From Flavobacteriales bacterium (lineage in GTDB: Bacteria > Bacteroidota > Bacteroidia > Flavobacteriales > Flavobacteriaceae), in the NCBI GenBank assembly GCA_003232435.1, contig QIJL01000403.1:1-49150 (forward strand): 49,150 nt of DNA, in the 5' to 3' direction. Below the pieces are notes generated by a model that saw nothing but the letters and a program-made list of their open reading frames with translations, had not been told where the DNA came from and did not search any database. Both the position numbers and the translations under genes were made by a program. Below, piece after piece: positions 35,701 through 45,700 of the stretch (its first letter is position 1; each line of letters opens with the position of its first letter).

Positions 35701-38319
35701 CTACTGAACTTTTTTGACGCAACGAAATCCAATATTAAAGTACCGAGTAAATGGTTCAGTCCTATTATGGCTCGTACAGAGCGTAAAAGCCTGTTTGTTG
35801 ATCCAGGAGCCGCCGCGAAGCACTTCTCTGTCTTTACCTTTGTCATCCAAGTGATCGATCCACTCCCATATATTTCCCGCCATCTGAGCACATCCAGAGG
35901 GATTGTCTAACTTAGGATAGCTCTCGACGGAAACAACCTTTTTAAGTCCTGATTCTTCTGTGTTACACTTTTCTGTATCAAAGACATTCCCCCAGGGATA
36001 CCGTCTCCCACTTCTTCCACGTGCCGCCTTCTCCCACTGGATTTCTGTCGGAAGGGACAGGCCATATGCATAGGAATAGGCTTTTGCCCCATACCATGAG
36101 ACATAAATGACGGGATAATTCCCATAGTTCTTCATAACCTTGTATAGATCTTCTTCTTTAACAAGTCTGCATCGTTCATTTTTATAGCTTCCATCAAGAT
36201 CGATCCATTTTCTTAAGGTGTTTTGATCCGGTTTCGTTTGATTGAGAAATTTACAGTAGTCTTCATTAATTACCGGGAATTTATCCATCATGTACGCTTC
36301 CTTTACATCCAGAAGCTCGACAGGCCACTCATCTTTATGTTCATAAGAACCGTAAAGAAATTCTCCTTTGGGAATCAAGATCATATTGCCTTCGGGTTTT
36401 TTTGCTGAGAATGCGTTCTGTCGCTCTTCTTCCCTGAAAATCTCTTCAAGCCACTTTCTCGCCTTTTCATGCGACTTTGCCAGCGTATCTCGTACTTGCA
36501 AGGCATAGGTTCTTACTTGGTCGCTTTCGATTTTAAACAGGATGTCATGCCAGAATGCAATTTCGCTTTCTGGGTCTTCGGATTGAAGTGTGATCAGTTC
36601 GGAGAAGAAAAGACCGAGTTCCTGTTGATCGTAGGTCAGTTGGTGCAGTGTTTGAAAGAGTTTCTCGGCTTCTCCTCCTTCGCGCATGATTACTAATTGT
36701 TTTGCGGCAAAATATTCCTGAAAATTGGCGTGGTGATATTGATGTGTTTTTCCTTCAGATATCCCGGGAATAGCTTTGATGTCGGATTTTGATTCGATGT
36801 CTAGTACATGCTTGACCATACTAATCAAAAGTTCCGCCTGTTCCATTTCACCCAGGTGTTTATAAAAACGTCTGGCATTTTTCTTATGAAAAATTTGTTT
36901 TTCGCCTTTTGTAAGGAGTAGAAGAGAAAGCTCACTTAATTCGTCAAGCAAAACCTCATAAAAATATTCTGGCCGTTTGACTCCCGCTCTTCTATCATTC
37001 TTGAGCTGTTTTTCCATGAGGCGTTCGGTAAATCTTTCGAAAAGTTCTGCTTTCCCTCTGATCTGCGCCACTTGCCCGTCAAGGGCCAGAGACTTCACCA
37101 GCTTGGCTAAAAGCGGAATGGAAACGAGATCTTTTGGTACCTTCCTGAGCAAGGGTTTGATCGGGAAACGCGCCCCGAAATATCTTGAAAGTTGATCCTC
37201 ATCAAATGTTTGGATTGTATAGCCTTGAAGACCATCCACGTGGGTTTCGAGTTCCTTCAAGCGATGGGGTCGGGTGCTGATGATTAAAGACGCGTTGCCG
37301 ATCGCCTTATTTATAAAATTGTGGATGATGGATGTTTGTGAGATATCGATCTGGTCATAGGCATCGATGATGAAGATGATCCGGTTCTTTCTTAAAAGTT
37401 GGCTGATCAGGCCCTTGGTCTTGGCTTCCTTGAGTCCAATTTGTCTCAGCGCGGGTTCCAAGCGGGTTTCGATCTTTTTTTTAAGGTCGGCTAATTCTCC
37501 CGATTGAATGTCGGCGGTGTGGAGGTAGAGTGCGAGTTTTTTTTCGTTAAGAAACTTCATTTCAAGGTGAAGCATGAACAGGGTCTTTCCAACACCAGCG
37601 TTTCCGATAAAAACCATCCGCTTCCCTTGTTGCTTAATTATTTCATCATCAATGGATGTGACAGGTTCTGGCTTGCCTTCCCCGTCATTTCCCAAGCAAT
37701 CAATACGATTTTCGACATAGCAAAATTCCTTTGCATGGTCTTTACCTTCTCCTATTTTTTTGTCGAACTCTTTTTTTAGATCTTTGATCTGATCTTGGCA
37801 GTAGACGTCAATAATGTCTTGAACCTCTTGAGAGGAGATGTAGGTATCGAGACGATTAATGATTCTGCGCTGATCTTCTGGTTGCAAGAAGGGATTATTT
37901 TTGATCTCCAAACGGAGGTAGTCCCAGAAATAACCAAAGATCAATTCAAAGTGATCAGGAGGGAGTAAGGCGTAAACGGTATTCTGAACCTCTCGTTGAT
38001 AGGCCGCATAGAGTTTACCGCTATCAGGGCCTTCAAATTGCGTATCTGTAAAAAACCGCATGTATTCTTCGACAAAGGCCGGGTTTTTGAAAAGGGATTT
38101 TCCAAAGTGTTCTTCTAAGTGTCCCACCTCTATCGGTAATGCCTCGGTCTTAGACAAAAGGGTTTTGTAGGCGCTGTGGATGCCTCGGACGAGGGCTGCA
38201 CGCTTTTGGACGTCATTGAGGACATTTTTTATGAAGGGATCGACAGCTTTTTTCGCTAAATCTAAAAAGATATCCCCTAAAAGATTTTTTGCTAAAGCGA
38301 GTGTGAAGACTTCAAGCAT
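35701..38319 (-). CDS. NACHT/STAND NTPase fused to C-terminal FGE-sulfatase (SUMF1-like) domain
   Basis: Walker A MVFIGNAGVGKTLFMLHLEMKF; Walker B RIIFIIDAYDQID; LIISTRPHRL; C-terminal MILIPKGEFLYGSYEHKDEWPVELLDVKEAYMMDKFPVINEDYCKFLN...YPVIYVSWYGAKAYSYAYGLSLPTEIQWEKAARG..GRRYPWGN...GCAQMAGNIWEWI...EVLRGGSW...IGFRCVKK. Confidence 0.93.
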   Translation of the reverse strand: MLEVFTLALAKNLLGDIFLDLAKKAVDPFIKNVLNDVQKRAALVRGIHSAYKTLLSKTEALPIEVGHLEEHFGKSLFKNPAFVEEYMRFFTDTQFEGPDSGKLYAAYQREVQNTVYALLPPDHFELIFGYFWDYLRLEIKNNPFLQPEDQRRIINRLDTYISSQEVQDIIDVYCQDQIKDLKKEFDKKIGEGKDHAKEFCYVENRIDCLGNDGEGKPEPVTSIDDEIIKQQGKRMVFIGNAGVGKTLFMLHLEMKFLNEKKLALYLHTADIQSGELADLKKKIETRLEPALRQIGLKEAKTKGLISQLLRKNRIIFIIDAYDQIDISQTSIIHNFINKAIGNASLIISTRPHRLKELETHVDGLQGYTIQTFDEDQLSRYFGARFPIKPLLRKVPKDLVSIPLLAKLVKSLALDGQVAQIRGKAELFERFTERLMEKQLKNDRRAGVKRPEYFYEVLLDELSELSLLLLTKGEKQIFHKKNARRFYKHLGEMEQAELLISMVKHVLDIESKSDIKAIPGISEGKTHQYHHANFQEYFAAKQLVIMREGGEAEKLFQTLHQLTYDQQELGLFFSELITLQSEDPESEIAFWHDILFKIESDQVRTYALQVRDTLAKSHEKARKWLEEIFREEERQNAFSAKKPEGNMILIPKGEFLYGSYEHKDEWPVELLDVKEAYMMDKFPVINEDYCKFLNQTKPDQNTLRKWIDLDGSYKNERCRLVKEEDLYKVMKNYGNYPVIYVSWYGAKAYSYAYGLSLPTEIQWEKAARGRSGRRYPWGNVFDTEKCNTEESGLKKVVSVESYPKLDNPSGCAQMAGNIWEWIDHLDDKGKDREVLRGGSWINKQAFTLCTSHNRTEPFTRYFNIGFRCVKKVQ

Positions 38320-38814
38320 TTCTATTCCTGATGATTGGGGGTTGATTGACCTACAAGGTATTTTAGGAAGGGATTATAGCAGAAGGTTTATTCGATATCA
38401 TAAGTGCCGTGATTCGCAACGTATCCGATAATTTTCAGGTGTTGGGTTCTTAAGACTTCGTAGATGGTAGAAATATCGCTCCGTTCCTTCCTGAAAGTGA
38501 GTGTTGTGATTTACTCAATTCTATGCATCCTTTTAGGTGGTAATTGGTGAAAGGCAGGTATTTCCTTTGTGATCTGAATATTAAACGTTGCAATATTATA
38601 CCAAGACGATCATATTCTTGATGGTCCTGAAGGAATGGGACAACCTGGAGATTAGTAGCGAACGGGGCCATACAGTCGATCAAGTGGACGTGCGCTCTTC
38701 ATCTCTGGGTAACCCAGAAAGGGCTAGTAGAATCTGCTATATAATCCCAATAAAACATTAACTACCCTTGTGCAGGTAAACTTGGGGTGTCGACTTGAGG
38801 TAGGTCATCACACA

Positions 38815-39780
38815 ATGGAAAATCAACCGACATTTTATGCTAAAGGCGATCCGACAGGGAAAACCTACCGAAAACAATTGGAACAAGGCTCGATTGTGAC
38901 CGTCCTCGAAGAAAAGTTTGAGATAGCCAGTCTCCTTGGGGTAGGTGCGGCGGGCGTGACCTACGAGGCACGCGAAGAGGGTGGTTCTGGCCGTCGCGTG
39001 GCCCTCAAGTTCCTTCAGCCGCTTCCACATTTTCTTAACTTAAATGGACAATTGGTCGACGAAAAATTTATTCGGCGGTTCAAATATGAAGCCAGGATTT
39101 CAGAAATTGGACCCCACCCAAACGTTGTCTCCGTCCTTAGATTTTCTCCCGGAAAGCTCTCTGCTGATTCCATGCCGCGATGGGTGATACCTCCCTTAAT
39201 CATCATGGAACTCGCCGGTGAAGGTACTCTGAGGAAGAAGATGTCTCAGACCTTTGATGAGAACGAATGCTTAATTTGGACCAACACGCTCCTTAAAGCC
39301 CTTGCCCATCTACATCGCCATGGAGTCGTGCACAGAGACGTGAAACCAGACAATATCCTGTTTCATGGTGGGGTCTTAAAGCTGGGGGACCACGGCGTTG
39401 CCAGATGGCCATCTGGCATCCTTGCGGATGACTCGTCACCTGGCACGATGACTGGAGCATTTGTCGGGACTCATAGATATGCCCCACCCCAGCTCGGTGT
39501 GTCCGAACCAGGAGAGCGTTTTCAACGAGACTCGTACAGACTGGACATGTTCAGCGCTGGTGCCACTATTGCGGAAATCTGGGGCTTTAAATGGAACCAT
39601 AATTTAGGGGAGCACATAGGCAGCGTCAGCTTTGAAAACTGGGTCAAGAATACCCCTCTACTCATCCAGCGTATTATCAGAAAAACCGTTACGAAATCTT
39701 GGGACCGTTATTATTCTGCTGTATGTGCTGTCGAGGATGTTTGTCATTTTTCAAGCAGCCTATCTGCCAAGGGACAATAA
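38815..39780 (+). CDS. eukaryotic-like Ser/Thr protein kinase
   Basis: LLGVGAAGVTYEAREE..GRRVALKFLQPL; VVHRDVKPDNILFHGGVLKLGDHGVARWPSG; VGTHRYAPPQLGV; start at internal ATG 38815. Confidence 0.92.
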   Translation: MENQPTFYAKGDPTGKTYRKQLEQGSIVTVLEEKFEIASLLGVGAAGVTYEAREEGGSGRRVALKFLQPLPHFLNLNGQLVDEKFIRRFKYEARISEIGPHPNVVSVLRFSPGKLSADSMPRWVIPPLIIMELAGEGTLRKKMSQTFDENECLIWTNTLLKALAHLHRHGVVHRDVKPDNILFHGGVLKLGDHGVARWPSGILADDSSPGTMTGAFVGTHRYAPPQLGVSEPGERFQRDSYRLDMFSAGATIAEIWGFKWNHNLGEHIGSVSFENWVKNTPLLIQRIIRKTVTKSWDRYYSAVCAVEDVCHFSSSLSAKGQ

Positions 39781-39785
39781 AAAAG

Positions 39786-42242
39786 ATGCTTCAGAGTATT
39801 GCCGACCTAGACATCGCCAGTATTCTCGCAGCCTCACCCGATGGGGATAATGTATACCGCCTTGCGAGAGGCAATATTAAGAAAAGTCGCAAGACAAACG
39901 AAGGATTATTACTAATCAAGCCAGGAGGCACATTCAACGAAGCCACGTTGACGGAAATCTTCCGAAGAATCTTCGCGTTCCCATGTGGTGTGCTCGGTAT
40001 CCGAGTTTATGGTGGCCAATATATCGCTTGCAACGACTTGTTTGAAAAACAATACCCAGAGCCCACAAAGCTCGCTACTGGCACTCGGAAACTCGACAAA
40101 CTTGACTACGATCGCGCCCGATCCTTTTATGACGTACCAGAGTTTCGAGTGCGGTTTGGTCACTCATATAGCCCTGAACTTATAGTTGGAGCCACCGCCG
40201 TTGAGAGAAAGTATAACTTGTCCCCGTCTGATGTGTCACAGATGTGGGATTCCGGTAGAAAAAAAGACCTGTTTCATAATCACAGATTCGATGGGCTCAA
40301 TAAGATCGGTTTCCAAAAGAGCGTTTTCCCCATTTCCATCGGTTCGGAGGTTGTGCTCATACTAAACGGCTATGTTCCGGGATATCGCGCTCTGTTCGAG
40401 GATTTTCAAAACCGCGTCGTGGCGGTTTGGCTTACGACTGACCGTCCATGGGCAGATGTACGTGACAGGTTGGTTGGTGGACAGTCTGCTCCCCACGAAT
40501 GCAAGTCTGGCTCTATCCGTAGGGATGCCTACGCCAATATCATACCAATCGAGAACTCCCACGTGGATGGTCAACGTAACGTCGTTCACGCCAGTGCCAA
40601 CCTAGTCGAGGCATCTTTGGAGTTGGTCACGTGGTTCGAAGTCAAGGTTAGCGATACTCTGTTTGGCGACCGTTTTCAGGACCGAGTGAGGGATGTCGAT
40701 ATTCGGACATTGTGGACCGCGCCTGGTCATACGTTCGTCGAGACTCGTGACGACGATCTGCGTGCTACGATTGACGCTTGCATTAAGGAGATCTGGTACA
40801 TTCAGACGGAGAATGAAGGACGCTCGCAAGTATTCAATGATCTACTGAATGCTCTACAGAATTCGACCGGCCTCTCAACTGGGACACTCGCCCGCGATGG
40901 TGTCATCCGGACGTTGGTTTCTGGTGGAGTGGACCTCAACCTTGCTGGCAAACGCCTCTTCAAGAATGCCACTGTGCGAGGCCTGCTTAGCGAAGTAGCG
41001 GCTGTGTACAGCCAGGCGGCCAACGTAATTTTAGATCAGTGGACCCGTGATGAGATAAGCTCAGAGATAGCGGCCGAGGCAGTCCGGATCTGCGCTTCGG
41101 ATGCTTATCTGGTTCTTCGAAACGAGACGTTCTTCCCTCCAGAGTTAATCGACGAAATCGGTGCGACAATGGCTGAGCAGGCGATTAGTAGCGCAATGCG
41201 AATTTACGATAATGCCTGCGCTGAAATTAGGATAAAACTCGGCTTATTCGAGAATGAGGCGGTAATTCACAAGGAAGTGATGGTTGCTACGATGGCGGAG
41301 TCCGAAGCGTGGCGAGAGTTTCTAGCTACAGATAACGCGAGGCCCATCGCGGTCCCCCCAGATTGCGAGACAGTTGGACTGATTCTGGCGGGGGGACGGT
41401 CGACTCGCGTGCGGACAACAGTACCGAAGGCGTTGCTACCTGTCGGTAAAGAACCGATGCTGAATATGGTTCTGAGGGCATTACAGGCATCGACTTGTAC
41501 TAAGATTTTCTGTGCAGTTGGCTGGCGGAACGACCTAATGGCAAAGATTCTTGGTAAGTGGGACTCCTATTTGGATGTGGAACCTTTAGTGTACAGTAAA
41601 ACCCCTGGACTCGGACTGCGAGTCGCCACTTGTCTCCATCAGTTGCGTGAATTCCATGGCAACATCGTGATTGCCTACTGCGACATGCCGGGAATTTCCC
41701 CCGTCGACATAATCCGATTATTGGATCAGGTAAAAACAGAAGATGCCATCGCGGGGATTCTCACCGCTAGGACCGATAGATTATCCGGGCATATCCAGAG
41801 GCTGAAAAGCCGAGTCTCCGGGGTCGTTCAGGGCCGAATGGATCCGAATTTCTACTCCGAGGAGCGGGACTACGGAGTGAATGTGTTCAGGAACTCTTCA
41901 CTACTTCGAGAGACCCTACTTGGTTGCCGGAATGACAACCCGAGACGTGAGTACATTCTTGCCGATGTCTTCTCAGCTCTGCATCGGAGTGGACTGCCAG
42001 TCGCAGACGTCGACGCAAAAAATAGCATTATGTTCGGGGTGGACACACCTCAAGACTTGGTTCTGTTGGGCTCAGGTCTGCACAAGCGGCTAGGTAACTG
42101 CTTCGAGACCCAGAGAATTGGCCCGAGCATTGCCGAGGCATTTTTGTTATCCTACAACCTCCCAATCGGAGCTGACGAGATAGCAAAGGATGTAGCTGAA
42201 GCCCTTACAGGACGTTTTCGTCCAGTCCTTTTCCTGCGATGA
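39786..42242 (+). CDS. NDPK-like domain fused to GlmU/MobA-like nucleotidyltransferase domain
   Basis: N-terminal: LLLIKPGGTFNEATLTEI ... VVAVWLTTDRPWADVRDRLVGGQSAPHECKSGSIRRDAY...GQRNVVHASANLVEASLELVTWF (NDPK IKPDG / GTIRGDF / RN-iHgSDs pattern); C-terminal: VGLILAGGRSTRVRTTVPKALLPVGKEPMLNMVLRALQAS...IVIAYCDMPGISPVDIIRLL (NTP transferase). Start at ATG 39786. Confidence 0.85.
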   Translation: MLQSIADLDIASILAASPDGDNVYRLARGNIKKSRKTNEGLLLIKPGGTFNEATLTEIFRRIFAFPCGVLGIRVYGGQYIACNDLFEKQYPEPTKLATGTRKLDKLDYDRARSFYDVPEFRVRFGHSYSPELIVGATAVERKYNLSPSDVSQMWDSGRKKDLFHNHRFDGLNKIGFQKSVFPISIGSEVVLILNGYVPGYRALFEDFQNRVVAVWLTTDRPWADVRDRLVGGQSAPHECKSGSIRRDAYANIIPIENSHVDGQRNVVHASANLVEASLELVTWFEVKVSDTLFGDRFQDRVRDVDIRTLWTAPGHTFVETRDDDLRATIDACIKEIWYIQTENEGRSQVFNDLLNALQNSTGLSTGTLARDGVIRTLVSGGVDLNLAGKRLFKNATVRGLLSEVAAVYSQAANVILDQWTRDEISSEIAAEAVRICASDAYLVLRNETFFPPELIDEIGATMAEQAISSAMRIYDNACAEIRIKLGLFENEAVIHKEVMVATMAESEAWREFLATDNARPIAVPPDCETVGLILAGGRSTRVRTTVPKALLPVGKEPMLNMVLRALQASTCTKIFCAVGWRNDLMAKILGKWDSYLDVEPLVYSKTPGLGLRVATCLHQLREFHGNIVIAYCDMPGISPVDIIRLLDQVKTEDAIAGILTARTDRLSGHIQRLKSRVSGVVQGRMDPNFYSEERDYGVNVFRNSSLLRETLLGCRNDNPRREYILADVFSALHRSGLPVADVDAKNSIMFGVDTPQDLVLLGSGLHKRLGNCFETQRIGPSIAEAFLLSYNLPIGADEIAKDVAEALTGRFRPVLFLR

Positions 42243-42395
42243 GAGAGTCTCACTTTAAATGCTATTCGTAACATGACGACGTATTCTGTGGTTGGGTAGA
42301 GGGCATAGTGAAATTTCATCAGGATTCCCCAGTAAAATCCAAACCCATTGGATTTTTCGGTAATTCTAAATAAAGCCATGCTGAAAAAAGGCAAA

Positions 42396-42431
42396 AAAAA
42401 AGAGCCCCCCAGCAATGGGAGGCTCTTTTTT
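42396..42431. terminator. hairpin with flanking A/T tracts
   Basis: AAAAAAGAGCC...GGCTCTTTTTT between the + operon end (42242) and the - gene end (42444). Confidence 0.75.
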
Positions 42432-42443
42432 GAAGATTTACTG

Positions 42444-42668
42444 CTAATCAAACCATGATTTTAATTGTTGATCCGCGAGCCTAATTGCCGCTGTTATTTC
42501 TTTTTTCCCCTCCTTTATTTCAAGAATTGTTTTGCCTTTGATTTCTAGGATATGAGAGTCGTAGTTACAAACGAACATGAGAACGCTGTTGCTGTATTTT
42601 ACGACGCGTGTTGCCGGTTTATGACAGGAGAGATTGTTACATTCTTTATTCACAGGATTTTTGGTCAT
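42444..42668 (-). CDS. small Cys-containing hypothetical protein
   Basis: 74 aa MTKNPVNKECNNLSCHKPATRVVKYSNSVLMFVCNYDSHIL; possible zinc-ribbon-like Cys/His arrangement. Confidence 0.5.
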   Translation of the reverse strand: MTKNPVNKECNNLSCHKPATRVVKYSNSVLMFVCNYDSHILEIKGKTILEIKEGKKEITAAIRLADQQLKSWFD

Positions 42669-42750
42669 AGAATCCCCGTCAAATTAAATAAGTTTCTTCA
42701 AATTTCGTTGTTGAATTATTTGGAAATGGATGGAGGGAACATTTCGTGAT

Positions 42751-45700
42751 TTATTGGTTTAGAAAATCAAAATAGCTCGATAACCTCATATTTTCTTCAG
42801 CAACGTCTTGAATTTCCTGCTCTAAGAGTGTTGTTAAGGATGAGACCTTGAGTTCCTGAGTCCCTTCGAGTCGCGTAACATATTGCGGCATGCGCTCTTC
42901 AATGGCTTCCTTGCAAAAGCCTTCCACTGTTGCAGCATTAAAGACGGGTTTAGTGTCAATGAAATGAAAGACTTCTTTGTCAGGAAATAACTCTGGAAAC
43001 GATCGCTGATGAATTTGTGAGAAGAGCAAGGTATTCAACATAAATGCCTTCCCGTTTTGTATGTCCGGGAAACCTGAAATCATCTGGGGGGAAACCACAT
43101 CGAAGATCTTGATGTTTTCTTTTAACCGCCCCAGATGTGCGATCACCGGGGATTCTGGATTAGATTCGAGTAAAGAGTTCTCTTGGGTATTGATCATTTC
43201 AAAATGTTGCGGAAAAAGCGGCCGCAGACGCCCCGCCATTTGTAAACGAACTTCTGCGTTATCCATGCCCTCGCTCATGAAACCGTACTGCACAAAAAAC
43301 AGATTGAATCCTTTTAAAATAGATTTAGTTGTAGCAACCAAGGTCCGACCCATTTGATCGCTTAGTTGATCAAATGCACCTAATATGGTGTAACGGTCAT
43401 TCTTTTTTGTTTCTCCTGTGACTGAAAAGTTGGCTTGGGTTGAAGATGCGAGGCTTTGTTGTGAAAAGCGGTATCGACAAGAAATTAAAAGAGGGACTTG
43501 ATGTTTCCGGGTCAGTTCGGCCATTTTCCCAGCAAAAGCTTCAAAGCTTGCAGATTTGGCGATCACCTCGCGAATTCGTTCGACGTCTCCCTCTTCGATT
43601 TTTAGCGTGATCCCTTGTTTTGCCAATAAGGTATACAGACGGTGCAAGATCCGATCGGCAAAACGCAGAACCAAGGGAAAGTTGACTGATTCAGATGCTT
43701 TAAAAATAATGCCATACTCTGCCAATGTTTGTGCCAAATCAACATTTCTTGAGCCAATATCGTGGAGTACTTCTGATACCCGATCATTTGATATCAGCCT
43801 TTTTGCAAGGGCCTCCAGGGTCGTTAAAGTTTCATCCAGAAAAATGGGATATTTGGAGAGAATTGAAGGTCGAAAATGGTACAAACCATCTTCTTCTTGC
43901 TGAATGCGTTCGATATCCTTTTTAAAAATATCGAGTATCTGTGTGCATGATTTATTTTCACTATCGAAGTTTAGGGCGACCGATAATGTTTCGAGTATCA
44001 GCGCCCGTTTTTTGGAGATTTCTTCTTCAGCTTTTTTGTTGGGTGTGCCGTTTTTGTCATTTGAGTCTAATAAAGTGAGTAATTCAAAATACCTGACGGG
44101 CGCAAAGAACTGTGCCAGCTCCTCTACGAGCCGATGCCCAAGGATTTTCCCTTCTGCCATATTTTCCAATAACGCGATCATTTCTTCTTTTTGATCGGCG
44201 TTAGCGGCCCAATAAGGATGATGTTCTGTTTCATCGACGATTTGGAAACCTTTGTGAACTTTTCGTCGTGTGACTTCTTCCTGTTGAGTAAGCGCAATAC
44301 TGTGTAAATGCGCGTAGGTGCTCAGAAAATCCAATCGAAGCAGGGCACATTCCTTCTCTACTTTTTTTCTGACCGCGTGCCAAGTATGCGAAGATGAATG
44401 AACCTTGCGGATTAAATTGACAAACATGGTGAGGTTTAGAAATTGCCGGATCTTTTCCAGTACTTCAAGGTTCGTTACAGATTCCAGTAGATTGGGTTTT
44501 AATTGTTTGGAATTAATCTGGAAATGTACTTCATCTTCAGCATTGAGTGCTCGGTCATAGGTAAATGAAGCACTCATTTCTTTTAAAAGAGGCAAACAAG
44601 GAATCAATGCATCAAGATCTCGTGATCCGGCATGCACGAGTGGTTTTTCCAACCCAATAAAGGATTGGGCCGATTCTCGCACAGGTTGTACGATCCGGGT
44701 ATAGGAAACCCCCAATTTTTGCATAATATCTACACGATTTGGACAGATCGTCTGTCCGTTCTTTTTTGTCCCAAGCCAGGAGCGAATGGGATAACATCCC
44801 CTCGCATAAATCGCATGATAGTAGAGCGTGAGAATGGCGCCGGCACAATCGGTGTAGATGAGTTCGTACATATGCTTTGATCGACCATTGCCATTTTGAG
44901 AATCAATTGTGTCCCAGTGAATCAAAACGCCGGTTCTAGAATGACTCACATTCAGTAGCTTTAGTAATTGTTCTAAAGTCATTTTGTTTTTACAAATACA
45001 GGAGAGGTTTTGTATCTCCCAACTCATTTTGTGGCTGACCTTTGGGTAGTGGTGGAGAAACGACCCGATATTGATCAGATTTGTATTAATTAAATAAAGG
45101 AAATCACCTGTGTCATTATTGGCCGGAGTTGCTGTAAGTCGATAGTCCAACCAGAGGGCTCTCTTCTTTTTCAAATATCCGATGAGTGTCTCCATTGCTG
45201 ATGAAATCCCGCTTTCTGTGTTTTTTAGGAAAGAGGATTCATCCGAAACCAGCATGAATCGGAATCCCTTTCGGATTAGGATTTCCAAGGGTTGGGTAAT
45301 GGCGTCTTTTGTTTTGAGCCCGAATTCGTGCCGACTCAATACGACACAATCACCTGATTGGATATTGAGGGAGGTGAGATCTTTCAATTTGACATGATAG
45401 AGAGTATTTTTCGGCACGCCCATTTCGATCATAGAATTAACGACATTTTCACAAAGACTGGCTTCTGTAAGAAAGAGTGTTATGAAATCGGCGGGTTTTT
45501 CTCCTTTATTGATTTGTCGTTCTCGGATTAACTCTGCAAACATTTTGATGAAGATGGGGGTCGTGTAGGTTTTTCCAGCCCCCACCTGAGAAAAATTGTT
45601 TAGTTTGAAATAATCTTTCGGATGCCGCTTTTCTGAGAGGAAAACCTTCATGCTTTCATAGGTGTAAAAGAGTGCCTTTTTTTGCATTGATGTCGGAGAA

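Noticed and set aside
35701-36000. Diversity-generating retroelement target (FGE/CLec-fold C-terminus with IGFRCV ending)
   Set aside because: No reverse transcriptase and no template-repeat-like copy of the 3' end seen in the window; only the fold is suggestive.
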